From an uncultured Pelagibacteraceae bacterium (GTDB lineage Bacteria; Pseudomonadota; Alphaproteobacteria; Pelagibacterales; Pelagibacteraceae), in contig CACHPJ010000007.1 of the NCBI GenBank assembly GCA_902581775.1, positions 1 through 57,603 on the forward strand: a stretch of DNA of 57,603 nt. Direction: 5' to 3'. A model generated the notes under the pieces. That model saw only the letters and a program-made list of their open reading frames with translations, did not search any database and was not told the DNA's origin. Below, one piece after another: positions 1-9,073 of this stretch (the first letter of the stretch is position 1; every line of letters starts with the position of its first letter). Made by a program: the position numbers and the translations under genes.

Positions 1-1074
1 TATAATCTAGCAAAAAAATTATATAAAAATACAGAAATAAATATATCGTTACTTACAGGTAAAACTCCATATTCAATTAGAAATAAGATTATTAAAGATT
101 TAGAATTAAAGAAAATTAATCTAATAATCGGTACACATTCTTTGTTTCAAAAAAAAATTAATTTTAAAAATTTAGGTTTAGTTGTTATCGATGAACAACA
201 TAAGTTTGGTGTTAAACAAAGAATATCTTTAACAGACAAGGGTACTTCTAACTGTGATCTATTGCTTATGTCTGCAACTCCAATTCCTAGAACTTTGATG
301 CTGGGTGTTTATGGAGATATGGATATATCAAAGTTAACTGAAAAGCCTAAAAATCGTGAAAAAATTCTCACTTATAGTAAGCCTGAAAATAAAATTGAAG
401 AAATATGGAAATTGGTAAAAAAAAAGATTGCTGAAAATAATCAAGTCTTTTGGGTCTGTCCATTAATAGATGAATCTAAAATATTCGATTATTCGTCTGC
501 AAAAAAAAGATTTGAGCAAATTAATAAAAAGTTTCCCAATAGAACAGCTTTATTACATGGAGCTATTGATAAAGACAAAAAAGAATTAATATTAGATGAT
601 TTTAAAAATAAAAAAATAGATATTTTAGTTTCAACTACCGTAATTGAAGTTGGCGTAGATTTTCCAAATGCAAATGTTATAATAATAGAAAATGCTAATA
701 AATTTGGATTAGCACAACTGCACCAATTAAGAGGAAGAGTAGGACGAGGTAATAAGCAAGGTATTTGTATACTTTTATACAAAGGACATCTCACTAAAAA
801 CGCAACCAAAAGAATTAAAATTTTAAAACAAACTGATGATGGATTTATAATATCTGAAGAAGATTTAAAATTAAGAGGATTTGGCGATTTATTAGGATAT
901 GACCAAAGTGGTTTGAAAAATTTTAAATTAGCAGATCCAGTGCATCATGCTGATTTGTTTGAAATTGCGAAGAAAAATATTGATTTTTTTGCAGAAAATA
1001 AACTTGATTTAGATAAGTATAATTTATTACTCAAAATTTTTGACAAAGCTGAAATTATAAATAACCGAGATTAA
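1..1074 (+). CDS. recG: ATP-dependent DNA helicase RecG, C-terminal part (5' end outside window)
   Basis: Frame 1 is open from the first base to the TAA at 1072-1074, so the gene enters from the left. RecG remodels stalled forks and branched DNA in the cytoplasm. Visible superfamily 2 motifs are the GTHSLF segment (about 130-147), the DEQH box at 190-201 (motif II), SATPIPR (motif III) near 271, a STTVIEVGVD segment (motif V) near 630, and QLRGRVGRG (motif VI) near 724. The Walker A motif and the wedge domain lie outside. The stop overlaps the stop of the converging hydratase gene by 4 nt. Family assignment is firm. Confidence 0.95.
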   Translation, partial: YNLAKKLYKNTEINISLLTGKTPYSIRNKIIKDLELKKINLIIGTHSLFQKKINFKNLGLVVIDEQHKFGVKQRISLTDKGTSNCDLLLMSATPIPRTLMLGVYGDMDISKLTEKPKNREKILTYSKPENKIEEIWKLVKKKIAENNQVFWVCPLIDESKIFDYSSAKKRFEQINKKFPNRTALLHGAIDKDKKELILDDFKNKKIDILVSTTVIEVGVDFPNANVIIIENANKFGLAQLHQLRGRVGRGNKQGICILLYKGHLTKNATKRIKILKQTDDGFIISEEDLKLRGFGDLLGYDQSGLKNFKLADPVHHADLFEIAKKNIDFFAENKLDLDKYNLLLKIFDKAEIINNRD

Positions 1075-1850
1075 ACGATTTTAGTTTTAACAGAACCAAT
1101 TCTATCAACTTTGCCTGTATAAAGACCTTTACCTTTTAAAGGGACAACACCTACAGTTGAACCTGTAAATATATAAAAGTTTGTATTTAATCTGACTTTA
1201 TCTTTTTTTAATTTTTTTAAAACAAATCTTAGTGAGTTAATAGGGTTCACATAAACAGTGTTTGTATTGCCATGCACTAAATATTTCAATTTTTTATTTG
1301 AAATATAGGTCTTTAAATTATATTTAATTCTTTTAAATTTCTTTTTTGGTCCAAGAATAAATTTTATATTTCCTCCAAAATCAGAGCATAAATCTCCTAA
1401 GGTTTTAATACCCTTCTTTCTTTGTCTATAACCCACTACTTCAATGCAAGGTGCCGTATACATAATAAATTTAATTATATTTTTATTTGTTGGTTGTTTT
1501 TTAAAATCAAAAAAATTTTTTTTGATTAGAAAGCAAACTTCAAGTTCAATACCCAGTGTGTAATTATTTATCTTAACTCTTTGATTATTTTTCAATAAAT
1601 TTGACTTATAAATAGCTGCATAAAAAGGCTCTTTTTCTTTTAACTTTTTTAATAACGGTATTGAAGTTCCACCTGCCTTAAAACCTATTATTGGTATTTT
1701 TATTTTGCTTTCACATAACCGTCTAAAATAATTTGCATTTTTTAGATTTTTTGTAAATCTTTTAGGAATTGGAGTGATAATTTTTTTTTTTAAAAAGGCT
1801 TCTACTAATTTATTTGCATAATGATTCATTTTATAATTCATATTTTTCAT
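1071..1850 (-). CDS. 2-keto-4-pentenoate hydratase / fumarylacetoacetase-fold family protein (MhpD-like)
   Basis: A 259-residue protein resembling MhpD and 4-oxalocrotonate decarboxylase, cytosolic metal-dependent enzymes acting on 2-hydroxy-dienoates. The metal-binding E-x-E pair is in GIELEV (E102, E104). The C-terminal half has the family layout: an A-P-x-I-E-V segment, a HGN segment and FTGSTVGVVPL. Its start ATG overlaps the stop of the aldehyde dehydrogenase gene (TAATG), so the two are probably translated as a pair. Starts at M1, M4 or M8 cannot be separated. The true substrate is unknown, and the sequence is divergent enough that a different carbonyl substrate is possible. Confidence 0.8.
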   Translation of the reverse strand: MKNMNYKMNHYANKLVEAFLKKKIITPIPKRFTKNLKNANYFRRLCESKIKIPIIGFKAGGTSIPLLKKLKEKEPFYAAIYKSNLLKNNQRVKINNYTLGIELEVCFLIKKNFFDFKKQPTNKNIIKFIMYTAPCIEVVGYRQRKKGIKTLGDLCSDFGGNIKFILGPKKKFKRIKYNLKTYISNKKLKYLVHGNTNTVYVNPINSLRFVLKKLKKDKVRLNTNFYIFTGSTVGVVPLKGKGLYTGKVDRIGSVKTKIV

Positions 1851-3295
1851 TAGTCCAAATGTATGCCAAAATGAGTATATTTAATATTTAAATAATCTTT
1901 TATCGCCATCGAACCACCTTCTCTACCATAACCAGTTTGTTTAATTCCTCCAAATGGAGCTTCGGGTAAAGCTACTACGCCTGTATTAACAGCTACCGTG
2001 CCTGTTTCCATTAACTCAGAAGCTTTATGCGCCCTTTTTAAATTATTTGTGTAAATATAACTTGCTAATCCTAAGTCATTATTATTTGCTCTTTCTATTA
2101 CTTCATCAAAGTTTTTAAAAGATAGAATGGGAACCAAGGGTCCAAAAGGCTCCTGGTTCATAATAGTAAAATCATCATTGATATTATCAAATACTGTGGG
2201 TTCATAAAAAAAACCTTTATTAAATCCAGCTGGTTTTTTTCCTCCACATAGAACATTGGCTCCCTCTTTCTTGGTTAATTCAACCAAAGATTCGACTTCG
2301 TCTAATCTTTTTTTAGTTGTTAATGGTCCTAAAATTGTATCTTTTTCAATTCCATTTCCTATCTTTAATTTTTTTGTTTTTTCTACCATCATATTAGTGA
2401 AATCTTTTTTTTTACTTTCATGAATATAAAATCTACTAGGAGAAATACAAACTTGTCCGTTATTTCTAAATTTTGCAAAAATAGCTATATCAGTTACTTT
2501 ATCTAAATCTACATCATCAAATACTATAAAAGGAGAGTGGCCACTTAGCTCCATTGTTACTCTTTGAACTTTTTCGGCTGCTTTTTTTAGAATAATTTTT
2601 CCAACTCTTGTTGATCCAGTTATTGAAACTTTTTTAATTATATCAGATGATAATAACTGATCTGAAATAAATGCTGGATCTCCCGAAAGTAAATTTACAA
2701 CACCCGGAGGGATGCCAGCCTCATTACAAATGTTTACCAATTCCATTACAGAACCTGGTGTAATAACATCAGGTTTTACTATAACAGAGCAACCTGCTGA
2801 TAAAGCGGTAGAAATTTTTCTTGCTGCTAAAGTTACTGGAAAATTCCATGGAACTAATGCTGCTACTACACCAACAGGTTGATAGTAAACATGTATTTTC
2901 GTGTCTGCGGCTCTACCTTGTAAAGTTTCACCATAAATTCTTTTAGCTTCTTCTCCACTCCATTCAAAGATATCTGCAGCGCCATTAGCTTCACCTTTTG
3001 CTTCAGCGATAGGCTTTCCAACCTCTAAGGTAAGCCATTTTGATAAAGAGTCATTTTTTTTTCTAATAAGATCTGAAATTTTTCTTATAATTTTTGACCT
3101 TTCCCAGGGTGGAGTATTTTTCCAAACTTCAAAACCTTTTTTGGCAGATTTAAGACATAGATCAATATCATTTTTATTTGCTTTTGATGCTCTACCAATC
3201 GTCTCCTCTGTCGCAGGATTAATTACTTCGTAAGTCTCACCACTTGATGAATTTTGCCACTTACCATTTATAAACTGACCAAATTTTTCGTACAT
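1850..3295 (-). CDS. NAD(P)-dependent aldehyde dehydrogenase (succinate-semialdehyde dehydrogenase-like)
   Basis: About 481 residues, the usual length for this family, which oxidises aldehydes to acids. The ATG at 3295 was chosen because the frame only extends upstream through a TTG at 3340 and homology starts with a GQFINGKW segment. Key residues are present: PWNFP at 149-153, the cofactor-side Lys in VIVKP (about 174), the general base Glu in MELSG (about 249) and the catalytic Cys in GQVCIS (about 283). The C-terminus carries the EAPFGGIKQTGYGREGG signature typical of the GabD branch. It lies 47 nt downstream of tRNA-Glu and overlaps the hydratase gene. Substrate is inferred only from overall resemblance. 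Confidence 0.85.
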   Translation of the reverse strand: MYEKFGQFINGKWQNSSSGETYEVINPATEETIGRASKANKNDIDLCLKSAKKGFEVWKNTPPWERSKIIRKISDLIRKKNDSLSKWLTLEVGKPIAEAKGEANGAADIFEWSGEEAKRIYGETLQGRAADTKIHVYYQPVGVVAALVPWNFPVTLAARKISTALSAGCSVIVKPDVITPGSVMELVNICNEAGIPPGVVNLLSGDPAFISDQLLSSDIIKKVSITGSTRVGKIILKKAAEKVQRVTMELSGHSPFIVFDDVDLDKVTDIAIFAKFRNNGQVCISPSRFYIHESKKKDFTNMMVEKTKKLKIGNGIEKDTILGPLTTKKRLDEVESLVELTKKEGANVLCGGKKPAGFNKGFFYEPTVFDNINDDFTIMNQEPFGPLVPILSFKNFDEVIERANNNDLGLASYIYTNNLKRAHKASELMETGTVAVNTGVVALPEAPFGGIKQTGYGREGGSMAIKDYLNIKYTHFGIHLD

Positions 3296-3342
3296 ATTTA
3301 ATTTATAATATAATTTATATTTAAAAGCGTTATTTTTCAATA

Positions 3343-3417
3343 TGGCGGTCCCAAGGGGAATCGAACCCCTCTTTCATGGATGAAAACCATGTGTCCTAAC
3401 CGATAGACGATGGGACC
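3343..3417 (-). tRNA. tRNA-Glu (anticodon TTC)
   Basis: The reverse complement folds as a standard cloverleaf. The acceptor stem is GGTCCCA/TGGGACC, the anticodon stem CATGG/CCATG has loop TTTTCAT giving anticodon TTC, the T arm contains GGTTCGATTCC, and the discriminator is G. CCA is encoded (3343-3345). The first 22 nt overlap the 3' end of recJ, whose TAG stop lies in the D-loop. It would be transcribed together with recJ and needs RNase P processing to be released. Confidence 0.97.
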
Positions 3418-5180
3418 TTATTTTTGACTGTCTTAATAACAGATATATCATCGATAATAAACTCTACATTTTCTTTTCCTTTCCAATTATTTAAACTCAA
3501 TTTACCTGCCATATGAAAGAAATCCTTATTATTATTGATTAAAAATTGTCCCATTTGATTATCAACACAATTAAAGCATATAGATGAGACTGAAGAGCCG
3601 TCTTTTGCAGATAAAATTGACTTTACGTGTTTTTCTCCTACAATTTTTGATTTTATCACTTTGAGGTTCTTAATAATGAATTTTGGTTCAGCATTACCAG
3701 ATCCAAAAGGAGCCAATTTTTGTATGTTTTCATAAAATTTAAGATTAATTGCTGAAGCAGAAATTTCAGTATCAATATAAGTTTTTTCCTTATCATATTT
3801 TTCTTTTTTGTACTTTTCAAATTTCTTAAAAAAAAAAAATTTAAGATCATTTAATTTATCTTTACTGACAGAAAAACCTCCAGCCATTTTATGGCCACCA
3901 CCTTTTATTAATAAATTATTATTGACTGCAGAGATTATTATTGATCCTATATCAAATCCTACTACAGATCTGGCCGATGCTTTACCGATACCGTCTTTAA
4001 AAGAAATTATTATTGTTGGTTTGTTAAATTTATCTTTAATTCTTGATGCTATTATACCTATTATTCCTTCATGCCAGTTTTCTCCACTAAGAATTAAAAC
4101 TGGTTCATCTTTTTCATCTGTACTCGAATTTAAGACTAAACTTAATAAATTTGCCTCTAATAACTTTCTCTCATTATTAAATTGTTCCAGTTCATTTGCA
4201 ATCTTGAATAATTGTTTGGGTTCAGAAGTCAAAAGTAGATTCGCCCCATGAGAAGATTTACCAACTCTACCGCCAGCATTAATTCTAGGTCCTATCATGT
4301 AGCCAAGATGATAAGTTGATAGGTTTGATTCAATATTGCACATATCAAATAATGTTTTAAGGCCAAGATTTTTTTTTAAATTTAGTACTTTTAAACCCTG
4401 TTTAACCAATGCACGATTTAGGCCAATCAATGGTACTACATCACAGATAGTACCCAAAGAAACTAGATCTAAAAAATTTAAAAGATTTGGTTCATTTATC
4501 TTATTCTTTTTAAACCATCCTTCTTCCCTCAATTTTTTATTAAGAGATATTAAAAACATAAAACAAACACCAACAGCGCTTAAATAATTTAAATTTGATT
4601 TATCATCAACTCTGTTTGGATTGATAATGGAATATGCATTGGGTAATTTTAATTCACTTTGATGGTGATCTAAAACTATTATATCTGTTTTAATTGAATT
4701 TGCATATTCTATAGGTTCAAAAGACATAGTTCCGCAATCAACAGTAAAAATTAATTTGACTTTCAAATCTATTAATTTTTTTAAACCTTTTATAGTTGGA
4801 CCATAACCTTCGGTTTTTCGATCGGGTATATATATTTCATATTTATGTTTTATTTCTTTAAAAAAGTTTCCTAATAGTGCAGTTGAACTTGCACCATCAA
4901 CATCATAATCTCCAAATATACCAATTGACTCACCATTTCTTATAGAATTAAAGGCTCTATCGGTAGCAGTATCCATATCTTTTAAAATATTTGGATTAGG
5001 AAGTATATTTTTCAAAGATGGATTAAGAAATAATTCCACCTCATTTTTAGGTATACCTCTTATTGATAATAATTTTGAAACTGTAGTATCTAAAAAAAAA
5101 TTCTCTTTAAAAAAGTTTATATCTTCATTATTAAATTTTCTAAGTACCCATTTCTTTCCTAATACAGAAGTTAGACTCAT
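3396..5180 (-). CDS. recJ: Single-stranded-DNA-specific 5'-3' exonuclease RecJ
   Basis: A 594-residue DHH-family nuclease of the RecF repair pathway. The N-terminal catalytic core shows DYDVDG (91-96), VDCG (148-151) and the DHH motif (171-173). GPRINAGGRVG (about 297-307) and GGGHKMAGGF (about 436) belong to the DHHA1 region, followed by the OB-like domain. The start codon overlaps the glpX stop by 4 nt. Oddity: the last seven codons and the TAG stop run into the tRNA-Glu gene, the stop being supplied by the tRNA D-loop sequence GGTTAG. RecG (left edge) and RecO (24 kb) in this window act in the same repair network. Confidence 0.96.
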   Translation of the reverse strand: MSLTSVLGKKWVLRKFNNEDINFFKENFFLDTTVSKLLSIRGIPKNEVELFLNPSLKNILPNPNILKDMDTATDRAFNSIRNGESIGIFGDYDVDGASSTALLGNFFKEIKHKYEIYIPDRKTEGYGPTIKGLKKLIDLKVKLIFTVDCGTMSFEPIEYANSIKTDIIVLDHHQSELKLPNAYSIINPNRVDDKSNLNYLSAVGVCFMFLISLNKKLREEGWFKKNKINEPNLLNFLDLVSLGTICDVVPLIGLNRALVKQGLKVLNLKKNLGLKTLFDMCNIESNLSTYHLGYMIGPRINAGGRVGKSSHGANLLLTSEPKQLFKIANELEQFNNERKLLEANLLSLVLNSSTDEKDEPVLILSGENWHEGIIGIIASRIKDKFNKPTIIISFKDGIGKASARSVVGFDIGSIIISAVNNNLLIKGGGHKMAGGFSVSKDKLNDLKFFFFKKFEKYKKEKYDKEKTYIDTEISASAINLKFYENIQKLAPFGSGNAEPKFIIKNLKVIKSKIVGEKHVKSILSAKDGSSVSSICFNCVDNQMGQFLINNNKDFFHMAGKLSLNNWKGKENVEFIIDDISVIKTVKNKVPSSIG

Positions 5181-6118
5181 ATTTTATGAATATTACTAAC
5201 TTTTTTTTTTGTTTTAGAGCTCTTATGCAAAGCAAAAGTAGATGTGGTGTATGAATTTTTATTGTTAATAATCCCAGGAACTAATTCTCCATCTGTGACT
5301 GCAGTAGCACAAAATAAAACGTCTCCTTTTACCATATCTTCAATGTTGTACTTTTTCTTTAAATCTTTAATTCCAAATTTTTCTGCTCTAACAATTTGAT
5401 TTTTATCTAAAACCAATCTTGTTTGAATTTGCCCGCCTAGGCAACTCAAAGCTGCAGCTGCTAATACACCCTCGGGGCCGCCACCTATTCCTAGGTAAAT
5501 ATCAATTTTAGAATTTTCGTCTGCAACTGAAATTGCTCCTGAAACATCACCATCTGAAATATATTCAATATTTACACCAAGATTATTTAAGGAATTAATA
5601 ATCTTATCATGGCGTGGTCTCTTAAGTACACAAGCATACATTTCATTTAATTTTTTATTTTTTGCCTTTGCCAAAATACTTAAATTTTCTTCGACTGAAT
5701 TATCTAGATCTAGAAGATTTTTTGGTAAATTACCACCTATAGCAATTTTTTCCATATAGGTGTCTGGTGCGGAGAAGAGATTATTTTTTTCTGTAACAGC
5801 AATCATTGAGAATGAATTAGGTAAATCATTTGCAACAAAATTTGTACCTTCTAAGGGATCAAGGGCAATATCAAATAAGGGTCCTTTCTTTGTTCCTACC
5901 TCCTCCCCTACATATAACATTGGAGCTTCATCCATTTCACCTTCACCAATGACAACTGTCCCTTTCATATCTATCTTGTTAAGTTCTGACCTCATATTAT
6001 CAACAGCGCCTTGATCGGCTCCAACTTTATCTTTTTTACCTATATAAAAAAATGATCCAATTGCAGCTTTTTCTGTAGCTAAAATAAATTTATCAAGATA
6101 CTTTATATCTATAGCCAT
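5177..6118 (-). CDS. glpX: Class II fructose-1,6-bisphosphatase GlpX
   Basis: A 313-residue cytosolic enzyme that hydrolyses fructose-1,6-bisphosphate to fructose-6-phosphate in gluconeogenesis. The class II metal site is visible: IGEGEMDEAP (57-66) and DPLEGTN (87-93), with ISDGDVSG and GIGGGPEGVLAA further on. The start ATG overlaps the stop of hom (TAATG), and its stop overlaps the recJ start. In a streamlined marine heterotroph it is probably the main bisphosphatase. I see no regulatory site of its own; it appears to be translated from the hom transcript. Confidence 0.95.
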   Translation of the reverse strand: MAIDIKYLDKFILATEKAAIGSFFYIGKKDKVGADQGAVDNMRSELNKIDMKGTVVIGEGEMDEAPMLYVGEEVGTKKGPLFDIALDPLEGTNFVANDLPNSFSMIAVTEKNNLFSAPDTYMEKIAIGGNLPKNLLDLDNSVEENLSILAKAKNKKLNEMYACVLKRPRHDKIINSLNNLGVNIEYISDGDVSGAISVADENSKIDIYLGIGGGPEGVLAAAALSCLGGQIQTRLVLDKNQIVRAEKFGIKDLKKKYNIEDMVKGDVLFCATAVTDGELVPGIINNKNSYTTSTFALHKSSKTKKKVSNIHKI

Positions 6119-7404
6119 TAGCTATTTTCAATTCTTATTAGTTTAGGCTTTTTTATTATATAATTCTTTTTAGATATTATTTTCAATGATTTTTGCAGAC
6201 TCAAATCCTTAGCTTTGTGAGTAATTATTATAATAGATGATTGATTTTTCAATTTATAAGGATTTTGTATTAATCTCTTAATAGAAACCTTAAATTTTGA
6301 AAAGATTTTTGTAATGTCAGATAAAACACCATGTTTATCGGTAACATCAAGTCTAATATACGAAGAAAATATTAAACTTGAAATATTTCCTGTTAAAAAT
6401 CTTTTTCTTTTTTTTGCTGAAGTTGCAAAAGGATATTTAATGTTTCCTCTTAATATAGATGATATATCAGAAACTAAAGCTGAAGTTGTGGCAGAAGGTC
6501 CAGCCCCCTCTCCTTGAATAACACTTTGTCCAACTGGTAAACCATTAATTATTACAGCATTCAAAACTCCATCTATACTAGCTATATAAGATGATTTTTT
6601 AATCAAAGTTGGATGAACCCTTTGATATATTTTATTATTTATAAGTTCTGAAAAACCTAGCAATTTAATTTTATAACCTAACTTATTGGCATTTATTATA
6701 TCGTTCATATCAATATCTTTTATTCCCTCAATATGAATATTTTTATTTATTAATGAATTAAAACTTAATGCTGCTAGTATTTGTACTTTAGATGCAACAT
6801 CGCTACCATTTAAGTCAGAAACTGGGTTACTTTCTGCGTAACCAAGTTTTTGAGCTTTTTTAAGAACTTCAGAGAATATAAGTTGATTTTTGTCCATGGA
6901 GGATAAAATATAATTAGAAGTTCCATTTAAAATTCCATAAATCTTTTGAATTTTATTAGCAATCAAGCCTTCTTTAATCGATCTAATAACTGGAACTCCG
7001 CCACATACTGCTGCTTCAAATTCTAGATTAACTTTATTAATTTCAGCAATTTTTGAAAACTTGTCACCATGTTTTGCAATTAGGGCTTTATTTGCTGTAA
7101 CAACATGTTTTTTATTTGATAAACTTTTTGAAATCAGGTCTTTAGCAGCGCCACCACTGCCTCCAATTAATTCAACTACAATATCGACCCTTTTGTCTTT
7201 AATTATTGTATTATAGTTACTTACCCATTTATTTTTTGGTATTTTAAATAATCTATTCTTGTTTTTGTTTTTTGCGCATACATAAATAATGTTTGGAACT
7301 ACATTTGTTTTTTTTGCAATTATAAATTTATTCTTATTCATAAAATTATAAAAATATGCACCAATAGTTCCTAAACCAACAATTGCTATATTACATTTTT
7401 TCAT
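6118..7404 (-). CDS. hom: Homoserine dehydrogenase
   Basis: A 428-residue monofunctional enzyme reducing aspartate semialdehyde to homoserine, the branch point to threonine and methionine. The N-terminal NAD(P) fold shows IVGLGTIGAYF (9-19). The catalytic core has TANKALIAKHG, EAAVCGGVPVIRSI and ILNGTSNYILS, and a C-terminal ACT domain begins near residue 350 with RLDVTDKHGVLSDI, suggesting allosteric feedback as in other ACT-bearing homologues. It lies 3 nt after a lipoprotein gene and is followed by glpX with a TAATG overlap. No kinase domain is fused. Confidence 0.95.
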   Translation of the reverse strand: MKKCNIAIVGLGTIGAYFYNFMNKNKFIIAKKTNVVPNIIYVCAKNKNKNRLFKIPKNKWVSNYNTIIKDKRVDIVVELIGGSGGAAKDLISKSLSNKKHVVTANKALIAKHGDKFSKIAEINKVNLEFEAAVCGGVPVIRSIKEGLIANKIQKIYGILNGTSNYILSSMDKNQLIFSEVLKKAQKLGYAESNPVSDLNGSDVASKVQILAALSFNSLINKNIHIEGIKDIDMNDIINANKLGYKIKLLGFSELINNKIYQRVHPTLIKKSSYIASIDGVLNAVIINGLPVGQSVIQGEGAGPSATTSALVSDISSILRGNIKYPFATSAKKRKRFLTGNISSLIFSSYIRLDVTDKHGVLSDITKIFSKFKVSIKRLIQNPYKLKNQSSIIIITHKAKDLSLQKSLKIISKKNYIIKKPKLIRIENS

Positions 7405-7407
7405 AAA

Positions 7408-8001
7408 CTATTTAGACAGATTTGGAAATTCTTTATCATTTCCTTTTTTAATTAAGTATTCGCTGATTTGATCTATATCACATTTATCAATTATTGAACA
7501 AATTTCGTCTTTTTTAACTACCTTGCTCATAGAATTTTTTATTTTATTGTCTGTTTTTTTTACGATATTGTTTGATTTATTTTTCTTGAATAAATTATCT
7601 AAGATATTACTTTGTTTTTCTAATTCTGGTTTAGATTTTTTTTTTGAAAGTTGAATTTTTTCTTCTTTATCTTTTTTTTTAATTTCACTTTTTATTTTTT
7701 TTTCTTTTAATTTCACCTGTTTTTGAATAGCTTTTTTTTCTTTACTGCTTAGTTTAAAAAAAGTCTTTTTTCTTTTTTCGTTTACGTTGTATTTAATTGT
7801 ATCAGTATTTAATTTAACCAGATCAATTGATTTAGTCTTTTTTTTATCTGTAAAAATAACCTCTAATATTAAATTTTCCTCAAAAAACTGTTCAGCTTCT
7901 TTTTTATTAACACACTCTCTGTCACCACATAAATAGACTTTATTTGTTGAGCTACAACTTGCTAAAAATATTGTTATAAAAAAAAATATGAATACCCTCA
8001 T
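7408..8001 (-). CDS. Lysine-rich predicted lipoprotein of unknown function
   Basis: A 197-residue protein I do not recognise. The N-terminus is a lipoprotein signal ending in the lipobox LASC with C16 as the lipidated residue. The mature protein starts with a short Cys-containing segment (YLCGDRECVNKKEA) and then a long, strongly charged Lys/Glu-rich stretch (about 60-150) likely to be extended or coiled. The C-terminus has two more Cys (EICSIIDKCDI). The four Cys after the lipobox could form two disulfides in the periplasm. It overlaps argC by 4 nt and precedes hom by 3 nt, so it is embedded in an amino-acid biosynthetic run with no evident link. Confidence 0.75.
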   Translation of the reverse strand: MRVFIFFFITIFLASCSSTNKVYLCGDRECVNKKEAEQFFEENLILEVIFTDKKKTKSIDLVKLNTDTIKYNVNEKRKKTFFKLSSKEKKAIQKQVKLKEKKIKSEIKKKDKEEKIQLSKKKSKPELEKQSNILDNLFKKNKSNNIVKKTDNKIKNSMSKVVKKDEICSIIDKCDIDQISEYLIKKGNDKEFPNLSK

Positions 8002-9029
8002 TTTAATCCTAATTTTTCATTTAAACCATAAATTAAATTCATGTTTTGAACGGCTTGGCCAGAAGCACCTTTGATCAAATTATCTAGTGCTGAAAATATT
8101 ACTATTCTTTTTTTTATTCTGGTTTTGCAAACAGAAATTTTACAAAAATTTGTATTAATAACACTTCCAGTTCCAATTGATTCATTAATTTTCAAAATTT
8201 TTACAAAAAAGTTTTTGTTATGAGATTTTTTTAAACAATTGATTGCATCACTAATCGTTTTTCCTTTATTTAATTCTAAATAAATACTTGAAATAAGACC
8301 TCTAAATGTCGGTATTACATGTGGATTAAAAGAGTAAAAGAACTTTGATTTTGTTCTTTTTTTGATTTCTTGATCTAATTCAGACATATGTCTATGTTTT
8401 TCAATTCCATATACTTCGATAGATTTGTAAATATTTTTCCCTTTAAATTTTTTTTTAAAGTTTTTTCCTGCTCCCGAAAAACCAGACTTTGAGTCAATTA
8501 TAATTCTTTTTATATTGATAATTTTTGCACTTATTAAAGGAAGCAAGGCTAATTGTATCGAAGTTGGATAACACCCTGGATTGGAAATTATTCTAAACTT
8601 TTTTATTTTATTTTTATTAAATTCAGATATTGAATAAAGACAATTTTTTATTAAGTTTTTTGCTTTGTGTTTAATACTATACCATTTTTTAAAATCTTTT
8701 GGATTAGTTAATCTAAAATCTGCTGATAGATCTATAAACTTTAGATTTTTATAGAGAAATAATTTTTTAACAATTTTTTGTGCTTCACCGTTTGGTAACG
8801 ATAAAAATATTAAATCAATATTATTCCAATCAACATTTTTAATATTTGATATTTTTGGAAGTTTCTTTTTAATTCTTTTGTCAAAAAATTTAATATCTTT
8901 ACCAATATTTTTTTGAGCACATAAATATTTTACATCTACAAAAGGATGTTTAGATAATAGATTTACTAAATCTAATCCAACATAACCTGTAGCACCAACC
9001 ACTGCTATATTTATTCTTTTTTGATACAT
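7998..9029 (-). CDS. argC: N-acetyl-gamma-glutamyl-phosphate reductase
   Basis: A 343-residue enzyme reducing N-acetylglutamyl phosphate to the semialdehyde, third step of arginine synthesis, in the cytosol. NADP-binding VVGATGYVGLDL is at 10-21. The active-site Cys is C153 in SNPGCYPTS, and FNPHVIPTFRGL and ASGQAVQNMNL are the usual C-terminal signatures. The length matches the long form of the family. It sits 44 nt downstream of rpsI and overlaps the lipoprotein gene. Other arg genes are not in this window. Confidence 0.95.
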   Translation of the reverse strand: MYQKRINIAVVGATGYVGLDLVNLLSKHPFVDVKYLCAQKNIGKDIKFFDKRIKKKLPKISNIKNVDWNNIDLIFLSLPNGEAQKIVKKLFLYKNLKFIDLSADFRLTNPKDFKKWYSIKHKAKNLIKNCLYSISEFNKNKIKKFRIISNPGCYPTSIQLALLPLISAKIINIKRIIIDSKSGFSGAGKNFKKKFKGKNIYKSIEVYGIEKHRHMSELDQEIKKRTKSKFFYSFNPHVIPTFRGLISSIYLELNKGKTISDAINCLKKSHNKNFFVKILKINESIGTGSVINTNFCKISVCKTRIKKRIVIFSALDNLIKGASGQAVQNMNLIYGLNEKLGLK

Positions 9030-9073
9030 TAATCCTTATACCACTGAAGATTGATATTTTAAATTTAAATGAT

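Noticed and set aside
3296-3340. Upstream extension of the aldehyde dehydrogenase from a TTG
   Set aside because: The frame only opens by an alternative codon next to tRNA-Glu; family homology begins just after the ATG at 3295.
3829-3840. Twelve-base homopolymer in recJ as a possible frameshift
   Set aside because: On the coding strand it encodes four Phe and the frame continues correctly on both sides, so there is no disruption.
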